From NCBI GenBank assembly GCA_030641425.1, contig DAOWHM010000053.1, positions 1-8,739 of the forward strand: 8,739 bases of DNA, given 5' to 3'. The notes under the pieces were generated by a model. That model worked only from the letters and a program-made list of their open reading frames with translations, ran no database searches and was not told the DNA's origin. The DNA comes from Candidatus Bathyarchaeota archaeon. Its GTDB lineage: Archaea; Thermoproteota; Bathyarchaeia; Bathyarchaeales; SOJC01. Shown here piece after piece: positions 1-6,810 of the stretch. The number at the start of each line of letters is the position of its first letter. Position 1 is the stretch's first letter. The position numbers were made by a program, and so were the translations under genes.

Positions 1-321
1 CTTGGGGTCGCAGCTAGTGAAATGGCTTTTGCCAGCACTTATGGTTTAGATATAAGACTCAGGGAAGTCCCAGGAGCTATTGACATCGATAGAGATGATT
101 TTGTGTTTTTTTCAGAGTCCAACAGCAGATTCTTAGTTGAGATCCCAAAGTCCAGAGCCGAAGAATTTGAAAATATGGCGAAGCCTGTACCCTGCGGGGT
201 AATTGGTGAGGTGGTGGAGAATCGTCGTCTTTGTGTTTATGGACTGGAGAACAGGAAAGTTATAGATGCTGACTTGATGGAGCTTTTTAATGCATGGAAG
301 CACGGATTGGAGGGTTCATGA
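1..321 (+). CDS. purL: Phosphoribosylformylglycinamidine synthase large subunit PurL, C-terminal end (partial)
   Basis: The reading frame is open from the first base of the window and ends at TGA 319-321, giving the last 106 residues of a protein whose start lies to the left. PurL converts formylglycinamide ribotide (FGAR), glutamine-derived ammonia and ATP to FGAM, step 4 of purine synthesis, in a cytoplasmic complex with PurQ and PurS. The visible part begins LGVAASEMAF and carries the FSESNSRFLVEIP segment typical of the C-terminal AIR-synthase-like domain of PurL. An internal ATG at 22 is not the start, because homology-like sequence continues in frame before it. purQ follows immediately, as expected for the glutaminase partner. 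The assignment rests on the short C-terminal motif plus the purQ neighbour. Catalytic N-terminal regions are outside the window. Confidence 0.9.
   Translation, partial: LGVAASEMAFASTYGLDIRLREVPGAIDIDRDDFVFFSESNSRFLVEIPKSRAEEFENMAKPVPCGVIGEVVENRRLCVYGLENRKVIDADLMELFNAWKHGLEGS
309..314 (+). promoter_or_regulatory. Shine-Dalgarno site of purQ (GGAGGG)
   Basis: GGAGGG lies inside the last codons of purL, 6 nt before the ATG at 321 and 3 nt before the overlapping ATG at 318. The spacing favours 321 and argues against the upstream in-frame ATG at 294, which would put this site inside purQ. Its position suggests translational coupling of purQ to purL. Confidence 0.65.
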
Positions 322-1133
322 TGAAGAGGGAAGAGATCAGAGTTGTTGTGGTTCGAGTTGGTGGAACAAACTGTGACATAGAGACCAAGCAAGCCTTTAA
401 TGCATCAAATATGAAAGCTGAGGTTGTACACTTCAACCAACTTTATCGAGAAAGGGATCTCCTCGATTACGATCTTCTCGTTATTCCTGGAGGCTTCTCC
501 CATGGTGACTATGTTCGAGCTGGAGTAATCTGGGCAAAGAGGATTATGGCAAAACTCGGCAGGAAAATAGAGCAATTTGTGGATGAAGACCGCCCAATTC
601 TAGGGATATGCAACGGTTTCCAGGTCCTTGTTGAAGCAGGTCTTCTTCCTCAATTTGAGGGAATTAGCTCGCTTCCTGAAGTTGCTTTAGGAACCAACAT
701 CCCTCCAGGATACAACTGCCGATGGGTATATCTCAAATTTGAAGGCCAAAGCGTCTTCACAAGAAACATTCGCTCAGACCGCCCTGTGAGAATTCCAATT
801 GCTCATGCAGAGGGACGATTTATATCATCCAAAGAAAACGAAGTGAAGCAATTGGATAAAATGCTAAAGAATGGTCAGATTGTCTTCAGATACTGCCACA
901 GTAACGGAGAAGCTGCTAATGGTGAATATCCAATGAACCCTAACGGATCATTCTATGACATCGCTGGCATCTCCAACCCTTCTGGTACAGTCCTAGGTTT
1001 AATGCCTCATCCTGAGCGTGCATACTTTGGATGGCAGCTGCCCGACTGGACGAAAGGTGACTTTCCCCCGACTTTTGGGGATGGGAGACTAATCTTTGAA
1101 TCAGTTGCTGAGTACTTGGTGAGAAAATTTTGA
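321..1133 (+). CDS. purQ: Phosphoribosylformylglycinamidine synthase glutaminase subunit PurQ
   Basis: This class I glutamine amidotransferase hydrolyses glutamine and passes ammonia to PurL for FGAM formation. With the ATG at 321 it has 270 residues. Visible motifs are GGTNCD (residues 14-19), PGGFSHGDYVRAG (56-68, oxyanion-hole region), the nucleophile elbow GICNGF with Cys97, HAEGRF, and MPHPERA near the C-terminus with His230 and Glu232 completing the Cys-His-Glu triad. All key residues are present, so it should be active. The start could also be ATG 318, whose ATGA overlaps the purL stop. The upstream ATG at 294 would overlap purL by 28 bp and lacks a good ribosome site. At 270 residues it is longer than bacterial PurQ (about 225-230), with extra sequence between the Cys elbow and the PHPE motif, which I recall as usual for archaeal forms. 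The neighbour downstream is convergent, so purQ ends its transcription unit. Confidence 0.96.
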   Translation: MKREEIRVVVVRVGGTNCDIETKQAFNASNMKAEVVHFNQLYRERDLLDYDLLVIPGGFSHGDYVRAGVIWAKRIMAKLGRKIEQFVDEDRPILGICNGFQVLVEAGLLPQFEGISSLPEVALGTNIPPGYNCRWVYLKFEGQSVFTRNIRSDRPVRIPIAHAEGRFISSKENEVKQLDKMLKNGQIVFRYCHSNGEAANGEYPMNPNGSFYDIAGISNPSGTVLGLMPHPERAYFGWQLPDWTKGDFPPTFGDGRLIFESVAEYLVRKF

Positions 1134-1158
1134 AGTTGCCTCAGCTCAAAGTTTCGAT

Positions 1159-1177
1159 AGATTCCATTTTGGAATCT
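1159..1177. terminator. Stem-loop in the convergent purQ / dehydrogenase gap
   Basis: A perfect 7-bp inverted repeat, AGATTCC (1159-1165) and GGAATCT (1171-1177), encloses the loop ATTTT. It sits in the 68-bp gap between two genes that converge. Position and symmetry suit a bidirectional 3'-end element. No long T-tract follows on either strand, so a role in termination is inference. A second small inverted repeat, TAATAG/CTATTA (1190-1195/1199-1204, loop GTT), overlaps the stop codon of the minus-strand gene. Confidence 0.3.
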
Positions 1178-1201
1178 TCAAGTGTTCAATAATAGGTTCT
1201 A

Positions 1202-2347
1202 TTAGCAGGGCGGAACCTCATTGATTTCTATTCCCCGTTGTTTCAACTCTCTTAATATATAGTTGAAGATTTTCTCTTTCGGACCCAGCTTCTCTAGCGG
1301 GAGTACACCCTTCTCTTCTATCATGTTATGAGCCAACATCTGGGTTAAAATTGAAGTTGGATATCCTGTAGTTCTTGCCATTGCTGTTATCCCCTGTGTT
1401 TCGTCGTAACGATCCAGAAGATGATAAATGAATCGTGTTTCGGAATTCTCCTTTATTCCACATACCTTTACTTTCATCGCAAGAAGGTCTGGGATTTCAG
1501 GTTTTTTGAGTTTATCCTGGAAAAGCTTGACTGTCAATTCTCGAGGGGCTAGATTGACCTTCCCAACCTCGATCGGATCTTCTCCTAGAAAGCCTAGTGC
1601 CTTCAAAAACTTGATCTTTGAAATATGACCTTCGTATCGAAGTGTTTTTTCTTTCATCGATTGGACTCCTTTCATAGTATATAGTAGTGTTCTCAGACCA
1701 TCAGTGTAGAACGCTTCAAGACTGCCTACGCCTGGAAACTCAATCTTCTCCACATCTGTTAATGCTTCCTTTTTAACAAGTCGTCCGTCTTCAATAACTT
1801 TGGCTATCCTTATGTACTCGTCGATGAGACCTTCTGCTGACCAAGTGATGGTGTACCCTAAAGGAGGAATTGGTTTTTCGGGGAGTCCTCCAACAAAGAT
1901 CTGAATATCTCTTACGTCGTCGAGTTTGCTAGCTGCATAGCCAACTAGGAGATTGCTTAATCCTGGGGCTACTCCACAGTCAGGCACAATAGTAACATCA
2001 GCTTTCACAGCTTCTTTGTTGAGAATGAGCGGGTTTTCAGGCATGTATGAAACATCAACAAGATCTATCCCTGAGTCAATAGCTGCCTTAATGGACTGAA
2101 AGCCAACTTCTCCCGGCAACGCTCCTATTGCAAGATCGAACTCTTTCATAATCTTAACAAGGCTATTATGTTTTCGAGCATCTACTTGGATTCCAGAAAC
2201 GTTTTCTCTCTTGATTCCTTTAACTACCTCTTCAATCTTGCTCGTTCGCCTTCCACCTATCACTATATGCGCTGAGGGCATACTAGTCGCAAGATCCGAA
2301 GCTATAATAGAACCTATGTTTCCATATCCCAGAACCAAGATTTCCAT
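1202..2347 (-). CDS. Saccharopine dehydrogenase / lysine 6-dehydrogenase family NAD(P)-dependent oxidoreductase
   Basis: The protein (381 residues from the ATG at 2347) opens with a Rossmann fold, MEILVLGYGNIGS, with the GxGxxG dinucleotide loop at residues 7-12. The family signature DCGVAPGLSN (123-132) and the segment GGLPEKPIPPLGY (153-165) follow, then a C-terminal substrate domain. These are hallmarks of saccharopine dehydrogenase-like enzymes, and the length and the GGLP..PPLGY stretch resemble lysine 6-dehydrogenase. The substrate is therefore probably lysine, saccharopine or a related amino acid, but that cannot be read from the sequence. An in-frame ATG at 2371 would add eight residues before the usual Rossmann start and would lie upstream of the transcription start predicted from the TATA box at 2385-2392, so 2347 is preferred. 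The gap of 57 bp to pfkB contains that promoter, so this gene can be expressed apart from the purine block. Confidence 0.88.
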   Translation of the reverse strand: MEILVLGYGNIGSIIASDLATSMPSAHIVIGGRRTSKIEEVVKGIKRENVSGIQVDARKHNSLVKIMKEFDLAIGALPGEVGFQSIKAAIDSGIDLVDVSYMPENPLILNKEAVKADVTIVPDCGVAPGLSNLLVGYAASKLDDVRDIQIFVGGLPEKPIPPLGYTITWSAEGLIDEYIRIAKVIEDGRLVKKEALTDVEKIEFPGVGSLEAFYTDGLRTLLYTMKGVQSMKEKTLRYEGHISKIKFLKALGFLGEDPIEVGKVNLAPRELTVKLFQDKLKKPEIPDLLAMKVKVCGIKENSETRFIYHLLDRYDETQGITAMARTTGYPTSILTQMLAHNMIEEKGVLPLEKLGPKEKIFNYILRELKQRGIEINEVPPC

Positions 2348-2384
2348 GTCGAACCCATCCAATGCTGACATGCCAATTTCTACG

Positions 2385-2399
2385 TATTTTAAGCTTTCC
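2385..2399 (-). promoter_or_regulatory. Archaeal BRE/TATA promoter for the saccharopine dehydrogenase-like gene
   Basis: Read on the minus strand the site is GGAAA-GC-TTAAAATA, close to the archaeal BRE plus TATA consensus. The box centre near 2388 predicts initiation around 2362-2364, about 15 nt before the ATG at 2347 and downstream of the alternative ATG at 2371. It lies in the short gap after the pfkB stop, so the gene probably has its own transcript in addition to any read-through. Confidence 0.55.
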
Positions 2400-2404
2400 A
2401 GAGC

Positions 2405-3337
2405 TTAACCCGAGCTCTCTCGAAGTACACCCCGTTGCTGAAGGTCGCTGATTCGAGGCAGCCCGGCTCTTGCTCCTGTCATCGAAATACATTTTGATGC
2501 CACCAGGTTGCCTAGCTTACCACAATCCAATAATGTTTTCTTTTTAAGTAATCCGTAGATGAAACCTACGTTCCAAGCGTCGCCTGCTCCTGTTGTGTCG
2601 ATGACCTTCACTTTGAGTGGTGCGATTTTATGTTGAATCTGCCCGTCGGTCACGTAGCATCCTCTGTTACCCATTTTAACTCCTACAATCTTGACGCCCT
2701 CATCTATCAACTTGTCAGCACCTATCTCATACTCTTCGCCTGTGAGTAGCTTCAACTCTTTCTCATTTGGAAGTAAAACGAATGATCGCTTCACGAGAGG
2801 TTTGAGAATTGACAAGCCTTTTCTTGCATACAACATGCCAGGGTCAAAACTTACTTTGACATGCTTTGAAATCCTCTCGACTAGTTTCTTCTGGCTTTCG
2901 AAAGATTTCTCGCCTACGAAAGATGATAGATGAATAAGTCGAGTTCTCTCACAATACTCTATGATTGTTTCATGAATGGCGATTGAATCATTGACTCCTG
3001 GATCCACATATAGAGCTCTTCTCCCATTTTTATCTACGAAACCAGTGACGAGACCAGTTCGTCCTTCTTTTGTGATAGCAATTGCGTTTGTATCGACGTT
3101 TTCTCTGCTTAAATCTGTTAGCAGAAGCTGTCCTCCCTCGTCATTAGCAATCTGACCAATGAATCCTGTGCGCAGTTCTAAACGGGCTAAACCTACGATG
3201 GTATTTGCAGCTGAGCCCCCACAGAACACTTTGAAATTATAGATGAAGCTTTCCTCGTCCTCCTTGGCGATCTCGTTAACTTTGAAGAGTTTATCGACGT
3301 TCAGTGCACCGAAGCCTACTGCGTCGAACTCAGTCAT
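2405..3337 (-). CDS. PfkB-family (ribokinase-like) carbohydrate or nucleoside kinase
   Basis: A cytoplasmic ATP-dependent sugar or nucleoside kinase of 310 residues, the normal length for the PfkB family. The first PfkB signature region starts at CGGSAANT (39-46). A Mg-binding NEKE motif is at 191-194. The second signature, [13 protein letters not shown] (247-259), holds the anion hole and the catalytic base Asp253; the usual Phe after GAGDA is Trp256 here. The start ATG at 3337 overlaps the ftr stop by 4 bp (ATGA), which implies translational coupling to ftr; no strong Shine-Dalgarno is visible. Family members phosphorylate ribose, fructose, adenosine, inosine/guanosine, cytidine or ribose 1-phosphate. 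The purine context makes a nucleoside or ribose substrate attractive, but no residue seen here settles it. Confidence 0.9.
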   Translation of the reverse strand: MTEFDAVGFGALNVDKLFKVNEIAKEDEESFIYNFKVFCGGSAANTIVGLARLELRTGFIGQIANDEGGQLLLTDLSRENVDTNAIAITKEGRTGLVTGFVDKNGRRALYVDPGVNDSIAIHETIIEYCERTRLIHLSSFVGEKSFESQKKLVERISKHVKVSFDPGMLYARKGLSILKPLVKRSFVLLPNEKELKLLTGEEYEIGADKLIDEGVKIVGVKMGNRGCYVTDGQIQHKIAPLKVKVIDTTGAGDAWNVGFIYGLLKKKTLLDCGKLGNLVASKCISMTGARAGLPRISDLQQRGVLRESSG

Positions 3338-4239
3338 GGGAACAACTCTCTCAATGAAATTTTATGCTGACCTATCTTACCTTCGTAATTACCAGCTGAG
3401 ATTGATCTAACTCCACTTGTACTTCTTGCTGCTTCAATGCCAACTTTCATCGCGGTTTTGACAGCGTTGAGTGTAGTCCCATCGATGACAATTTCAGGAA
3501 TGTATCGTATCCCTTCTGGAACGTTCGAAGTTTCTCGAAGTTTCTTCTTTAGGGAAGGACAATATGGATGATTTGTTGTCGGACCGATTTGAGGAAATTT
3601 CGTTTCAGGTTTTGAACCTGCTGAACATATCCCAAAAGGGGTCACGACCCCTTCAACATTGTTGATTGCTTTAAGAGCAGCTTCTCCTGCAACAATCACT
3701 GCTTTCTTGGTTTCACACAAATACCAGAAATTCGCTCCCATGACCCCTCGAGCGTAACCTATGTGCCTCTCAATAAGGAAGTCTGGTACCATTATTGGGA
3801 CGACGATGATGTCCCGACCGTACAGTTGAGTTTCCCATTCAAATCCATCTCCACAATGACCTACAGATTCCATCATGTCAAGCTTACCGATAGGGTGAGG
3901 TAAATCATCAAAAAGGGCTGTAAAAGGCTTGACTAGAATGTCTTGTCTAATTCTGTACGACATTTCTCTCTTCAGCTTGCGAAGTGAAGCCTGCAAAGGT
4001 TTTTTCCCATCTATGGCTCCCCAAAATTGTATGATTGCTCCAATTCGTCCGTCTGGAGTATCCTTCGAGCTTAACCATTCTTCCACACCGCCTTCTACTC
4101 TACCAAGAGCTATTGATGGAGTCGCAGTTGCGTCCTTAGCGGCGCTTCGCAGGATTTTCTCATCGTCAGCAGTCACGATGACTCTACTGAAGAGACCATC
4201 AAAAGCTTCAGCGTACGTTTCTTCAATTTCAGCTTTCAT
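3334..4239 (-). CDS. ftr: Formylmethanofuran--tetrahydromethanopterin N-formyltransferase
   Basis: Ftr reversibly transfers the formyl group between formylmethanofuran and H4MPT, the second step of CO2 reduction in methanogenesis and the archaeal Wood-Ljungdahl branch. The 301-residue protein matches the family (about 297 residues) along its whole length. It has an N-terminal [27 protein letters not shown] (61-67), CGDGFEWE (129-136), [12 protein letters not shown] (161-172), [10 protein letters not shown] (221-230), [14 protein letters not shown] (241-254, with the conserved acidic Glu249) and a C-terminal [20 protein letters not shown]. The start chosen is ATG 4239; a GTG at 4248 in the same frame would add three residues. 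The gap from the HAD gene is only 39 bp, and pfkB overlaps the end by 4 bp. Its place inside a purF-purD operon, away from other C1 genes, is unusual. Whether it is the only ftr copy in the genome cannot be told here. Confidence 0.96.
   Translation of the reverse strand: MKAEIEETYAEAFDGLFSRVIVTADDEKILRSAAKDATATPSIALGRVEGGVEEWLSSKDTPDGRIGAIIQFWGAIDGKKPLQASLRKLKREMSYRIRQDILVKPFTALFDDLPHPIGKLDMMESVGHCGDGFEWETQLYGRDIIVVPIMVPDFLIERHIGYARGVMGANFWYLCETKKAVIVAGEAALKAINNVEGVVTPFGICSAGSKPETKFPQIGPTTNHPYCPSLKKKLRETSNVPEGIRYIPEIVIDGTTLNAVKTAMKVGIEAARSTSGVRSISAGNYEGKIGQHKISLRELFP
3525..3544. repeat. 10-bp tandem repeat (TCGAAGTTTC x2) inside ftr
   Basis: Two exact adjacent copies of TCGAAGTTTC (3525-3534 and 3535-3544) lie in the part of ftr that encodes a surface linker (KKLRETSNV, about residues 232-240). 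Ten bases is not a multiple of three, yet recognisable Ftr sequence continues in the same frame on both sides, so no frameshift is present. It is probably chance or an old local duplication. Confidence 0.5.
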
Positions 4240-4260
4240 GAAGAACACATCTTGCTGTAG

Positions 4261-4273
4261 TAAAATATGTCAT
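4261..4273 (-). promoter_or_regulatory. Possible internal TATA box upstream of ftr
   Basis: On the minus strand the gap after the HAD stop reads ATGACATATTTTA. The box centre is about 26 nt from the ATG at 4239, the spacing expected for a leaderless archaeal transcript, and no Shine-Dalgarno is seen before that ATG. The region is generally AT-rich and the BRE part is poor, so this is a weak call. Confidence 0.25.
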
Positions 4274-4278
4274 ACTGT

Positions 4279-5364
4279 TCATCCTAATTTTCCTACTATT
4301 TCTCCTCTTATACGCTTTCTAAATAAACTACTTTCTTTAACGAGTTGTTCTACATTGCTGTCGGTAATACGATTGATTTCCAGTAAGATATGTGGGAACG
4401 TATTATCAACCTTTTTCATTAATGCAGAGGTAACTTTGTATTTGGACAGTTTCACTTCTTTCCAATTATCCACTAAGTTATAGACTGAATCAGGTCCTAA
4501 GCTTCCGAAAACTTGAGCAATTACAGCTATTACCAGTGTGTTGTTAGACAGGATTGTGACATCGGCTTCTCTGACAGCGTATTCGTTGCCATTGAAGGAA
4601 ATTGTGACTCCTCCATTTTTTCTGACAAGCCGGAAACACTCAACATCTGTTATGCTGTCACCTATATAGATAACATCACCTAGATTGGTTCCAATATTTT
4701 CTACTATGTTTTCAGCTGCTCTGACCTTTTCAACTCCTCCGATTGGTTTGACCTCTCTAAGAAAATCACCTGATACCATATTGGTTACCTTTTCCCAAAA
4801 GATATCATCTAAGTACTCAATCGTCCTTTGATCTGTTTCCGAGAGGTCTATAAGTGAATCTGTTTCCTTGAAGGGCTCGATTAGAGGTAACTCACAGATT
4901 TGTTGTCTGAACTCCTTTAGCTTTTTTTGTTCTGCTTTATTTATGGAGTGAGAATTGATATTCAAAAGGGTGCAGTATGTGTTCTTGTAGGGAAAATCGA
5001 GTGCATTGCACAGTGCTTTAATGTAATGTTCGTAGCTGGTGCTTATGATGAAGCTGGGTATTTGGATAAATTGCAGAGTGTCTTTGATGCTTGGCATCAA
5101 AAGGATGTTTTGAGTTGAAAACTCTGCCATTTTCTCGTTGGTTGCTCCATAAGCTTTGAGAAATGGGACGATCAACTTCAGAGTGTCTCCAGCGTTGTAT
5201 CCTTTTCGCTTGGCAACGTATGCTAGGATGTCGTCGTATCTGCTTAATTGTGTGAAGAAGTGTTCGCCTTCAGGGATAAAGTGCTTGGTCAATTCAAAAG
5301 CATTATCATTTTTCGAGATCGGGCCTTCACAATCAGTTATGAAAACTCTCTTTGCTTCTTTCAC
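4279..5364 (-). CDS. HAD-superfamily hydrolase, EhaR-like (archaeal COG4030-type)
   Basis: A 361-residue protein with a complete set of haloacid-dehalogenase-fold motifs. Motif I is FITDCEGPIS, with nucleophile Asp11 and Glu13 in the DxE form. Motif II is IISTSYEHY with Ser108/Thr109. A likely motif III lysine is Lys213, and motif IV is YIGDSITD with Asp236 and Asp240. This points to a phosphatase or phosphotransferase of the phosphoserine-phosphatase type. The opening FITDCEGPISKNDNAFEL and the SRYDD and GDTLKLIVPFLKAYG stretches resemble, from memory, the protein named EhaR (energy-converting hydrogenase A subunit R) of methanogens; the substrate is unknown. The start is GTG at 5364, directly after the purD TAG, with GAGGA 8 nt upstream. 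Its location between purD and ftr suggests a role in nucleotide or C1-cofactor metabolism rather than in a hydrogenase, since no eha genes are visible. Confidence 0.82.
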   Translation of the reverse strand: MKEAKRVFITDCEGPISKNDNAFELTKHFIPEGEHFFTQLSRYDDILAYVAKRKGYNAGDTLKLIVPFLKAYGATNEKMAEFSTQNILLMPSIKDTLQFIQIPSFIISTSYEHYIKALCNALDFPYKNTYCTLLNINSHSINKAEQKKLKEFRQQICELPLIEPFKETDSLIDLSETDQRTIEYLDDIFWEKVTNMVSGDFLREVKPIGGVEKVRAAENIVENIGTNLGDVIYIGDSITDVECFRLVRKNGGVTISFNGNEYAVREADVTILSNNTLVIAVIAQVFGSLGPDSVYNLVDNWKEVKLSKYKVTSALMKKVDNTFPHILLEINRITDSNVEQLVKESSLFRKRIRGEIVGKLG

Positions 5365-6774
5365 CTAATCGGTCCTCAATTCTTCCATGTGATCTATGCT
5401 TTTCTTGATATGTTCACTTGAGGCTATGTCGGATCTGTGCCAGAGAGAACCACCTTCAATAGCGTTTATTCCAGCTAATGAAAGCTGACGGGCTTCATGG
5501 ATAGTATCTGCGATTCCTGCTACAGCGATGGCTCGTGAAGTGAGGGCGTAGGTTTCATTTCCTCTGAGTTCCATGGAAGCTGGATAGACGCGAATGTCGC
5601 CATCCGTTTCCTGAACAAGCTTATAGGCGTCTCTCAGCTTTATCGATTTGCCAACTTGTTCCTGGTCAACAAATTCGGGAAAAACATTAGAGTAACCTCC
5701 ATATGAAGGAGGTGCTTTATAGGTAACAACGGATGCTTTTCTTTCAAAACCGACTCTCGTGAGGTTGCCTTCTATCATTTTGAAGCAGATGTCGATGAAG
5801 TCATCTTTTAGAAGCGGAAGAATGTTTATTATTTCAGGGTCCCCAGGTCTACTGTTGTTTTCTAATATTTTGAGCCCCATGGCAGTGTGGATGAAGGCAA
5901 CGTAGAAGGGAACACCTCTTAGTTGATCTCCACTGTTTTGCTTTCTCAGTGAATTGAAGATTTTTTGGACGATTTCGATTTCTTTCTCTCGGCTTTCTGG
6001 TATCATAAATGGTAGGAGACTACCCTTGTCTTTGTAAGACCCCATCCCTCCTGTGTTGGGTCCTTGGTCTTCGTCGAATGCTCGTTTGTAATCACGAGTT
6101 TCTGGCAGAGGAGTAAGGTTTTTTCCGTCACAGAAGGCTTGGTAGCTAGATTCCTCCCCTTCGATTTTTTCTTCTATTATCACCTTGCCATGAGCATAAT
6201 TACTCAAGAAGTGTTCAAATAATTGTCCTCGTGTGTTGAAGTGGTCTCCCCATACACCTACTCCTTTGCCAGCTGCTGGTATGTCAGGCTTCACGACTGC
6301 TTGGTTGGAGAGTTCGTCCAGCCACGAGTATACTGCTTTCTTAACCTCAACTGTTGTCTTATAGTTTGCAGGATCGAAGATTTTAAACTGGGGATTGGCG
6401 TTTGGTACTGTTCTTTCGAAGAGTTCTCTTTGTGCAACTTTGCTGGCTTCAAGGGCGAACTTTTTTGTTGGGCAAATAATCGATATATCACTTTTTCGCT
6501 CGATAGAGTCTCTTAGACCATTAATTATAGGTTTCTCGGGTCCAACTATTCCGAAGTCTATCTTCCTTCGGCGTTTCATGACAAATTTCAAAATCTTGGA
6601 GACGTTGAGGTCAGGGATGACAACATGCTCTTTTGCCCTTCTTACGTTGAATGGGTTCATTTGTTTGTCTACAACGTAGATTTCCGGTCTATATTCTAGA
6701 CTTTGCTGGAATGTATCTACTATTGCAGCTTCTCTAGCGCCATAGGATATGACTAAGATGCCGACTTTTTCCAT
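5365..6774 (-). CDS. purD: Phosphoribosylamine--glycine ligase (GAR synthetase), divergent archaeal form
   Basis: PurD joins phosphoribosylamine and glycine with ATP to give GAR, the second purine step. The order is an N-terminal pre-ATP-grasp domain with SYGAREAA (about residues 10-17, where most PurD have GGREHA) and VGPEKP (77-82); the ATP-grasp domain with VVKPDIPAAGKG (160-171), the EGEES metal/ATP region (205-209), GPNTGGMGSY (238-247) and ENNSRPGDPE (305-314, usually EFNxRFGDPE); then a C-terminal domain containing APPSYGG. At 469 residues it is longer than bacterial PurD (about 425). The ATG at 6774 is chosen because AGGTGG lies 5-6 nt upstream; a GTG at 6783 overlaps that site. The next gene upstream is purF, 36 bp away, and the HAD gene follows immediately, so this is an operon. 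The altered motifs look like lineage variation, since the catalytic framework is intact. Confidence 0.94.
   Translation of the reverse strand: MEKVGILVISYGAREAAIVDTFQQSLEYRPEIYVVDKQMNPFNVRRAKEHVVIPDLNVSKILKFVMKRRRKIDFGIVGPEKPIINGLRDSIERKSDISIICPTKKFALEASKVAQRELFERTVPNANPQFKIFDPANYKTTVEVKKAVYSWLDELSNQAVVKPDIPAAGKGVGVWGDHFNTRGQLFEHFLSNYAHGKVIIEEKIEGEESSYQAFCDGKNLTPLPETRDYKRAFDEDQGPNTGGMGSYKDKGSLLPFMIPESREKEIEIVQKIFNSLRKQNSGDQLRGVPFYVAFIHTAMGLKILENNSRPGDPEIINILPLLKDDFIDICFKMIEGNLTRVGFERKASVVTYKAPPSYGGYSNVFPEFVDQEQVGKSIKLRDAYKLVQETDGDIRVYPASMELRGNETYALTSRAIAVAGIADTIHEARQLSLAGINAIEGGSLWHRSDIASSEHIKKSIDHMEELRTD
5373..5377 (-). promoter_or_regulatory. Shine-Dalgarno site supporting the GTG start of the HAD gene
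   Basis: GAGGA on the minus strand lies within the last codons of purD, 8 nt before the GTG at 5364, which itself follows the purD stop without a spacer. It decides the non-ATG start and indicates coupled translation of purD and the HAD gene. Confidence 0.55.
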
Positions 6775-6779
6775 ACACT

Positions 6780-6785
6780 CCACCT
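6780..6785 (-). promoter_or_regulatory. Shine-Dalgarno site of purD (AGGTGG)
   Basis: AGGTGG on the minus strand, in the short purF-purD gap, is 5 nt from ATG 6774. It overlaps the alternative in-frame GTG at 6783, which argues against that GTG as the start. Confidence 0.55.
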
Positions 6786-6810
6786 TTTGTTTTAATAGTG
6801 TCTCTTGAGA

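Noticed and set aside
294..320. Longer PurQ start at ATG 294.
   Set aside because: It would place the GGAGGG ribosome site inside the gene and add residues before the normal beta-strand start of the glutaminase fold.
3525..3544. The 10-bp tandem repeat in ftr as a frameshift.
   Set aside because: Ftr-like sequence is in the same frame on both sides and the stop is at the expected place, so the gene is intact.
3334..4239. Initial thought that this gene in a purine block was a formate-dependent purine formylation enzyme (PurP-like) or IMP cyclohydrolase.
   Set aside because: The full-length sequence fits Ftr, including TPDGR, GDGFEWE, the GVMGANFW region and the [12 protein letters not shown]-terminus; there is no ATP-grasp motif.
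4927..5118. Plus-strand ORFs opposite purD, the HAD gene and ftr.
   Set aside because: They are antisense to genes with strong family motifs, have no ribosome sites, and show no recognisable protein sequence.
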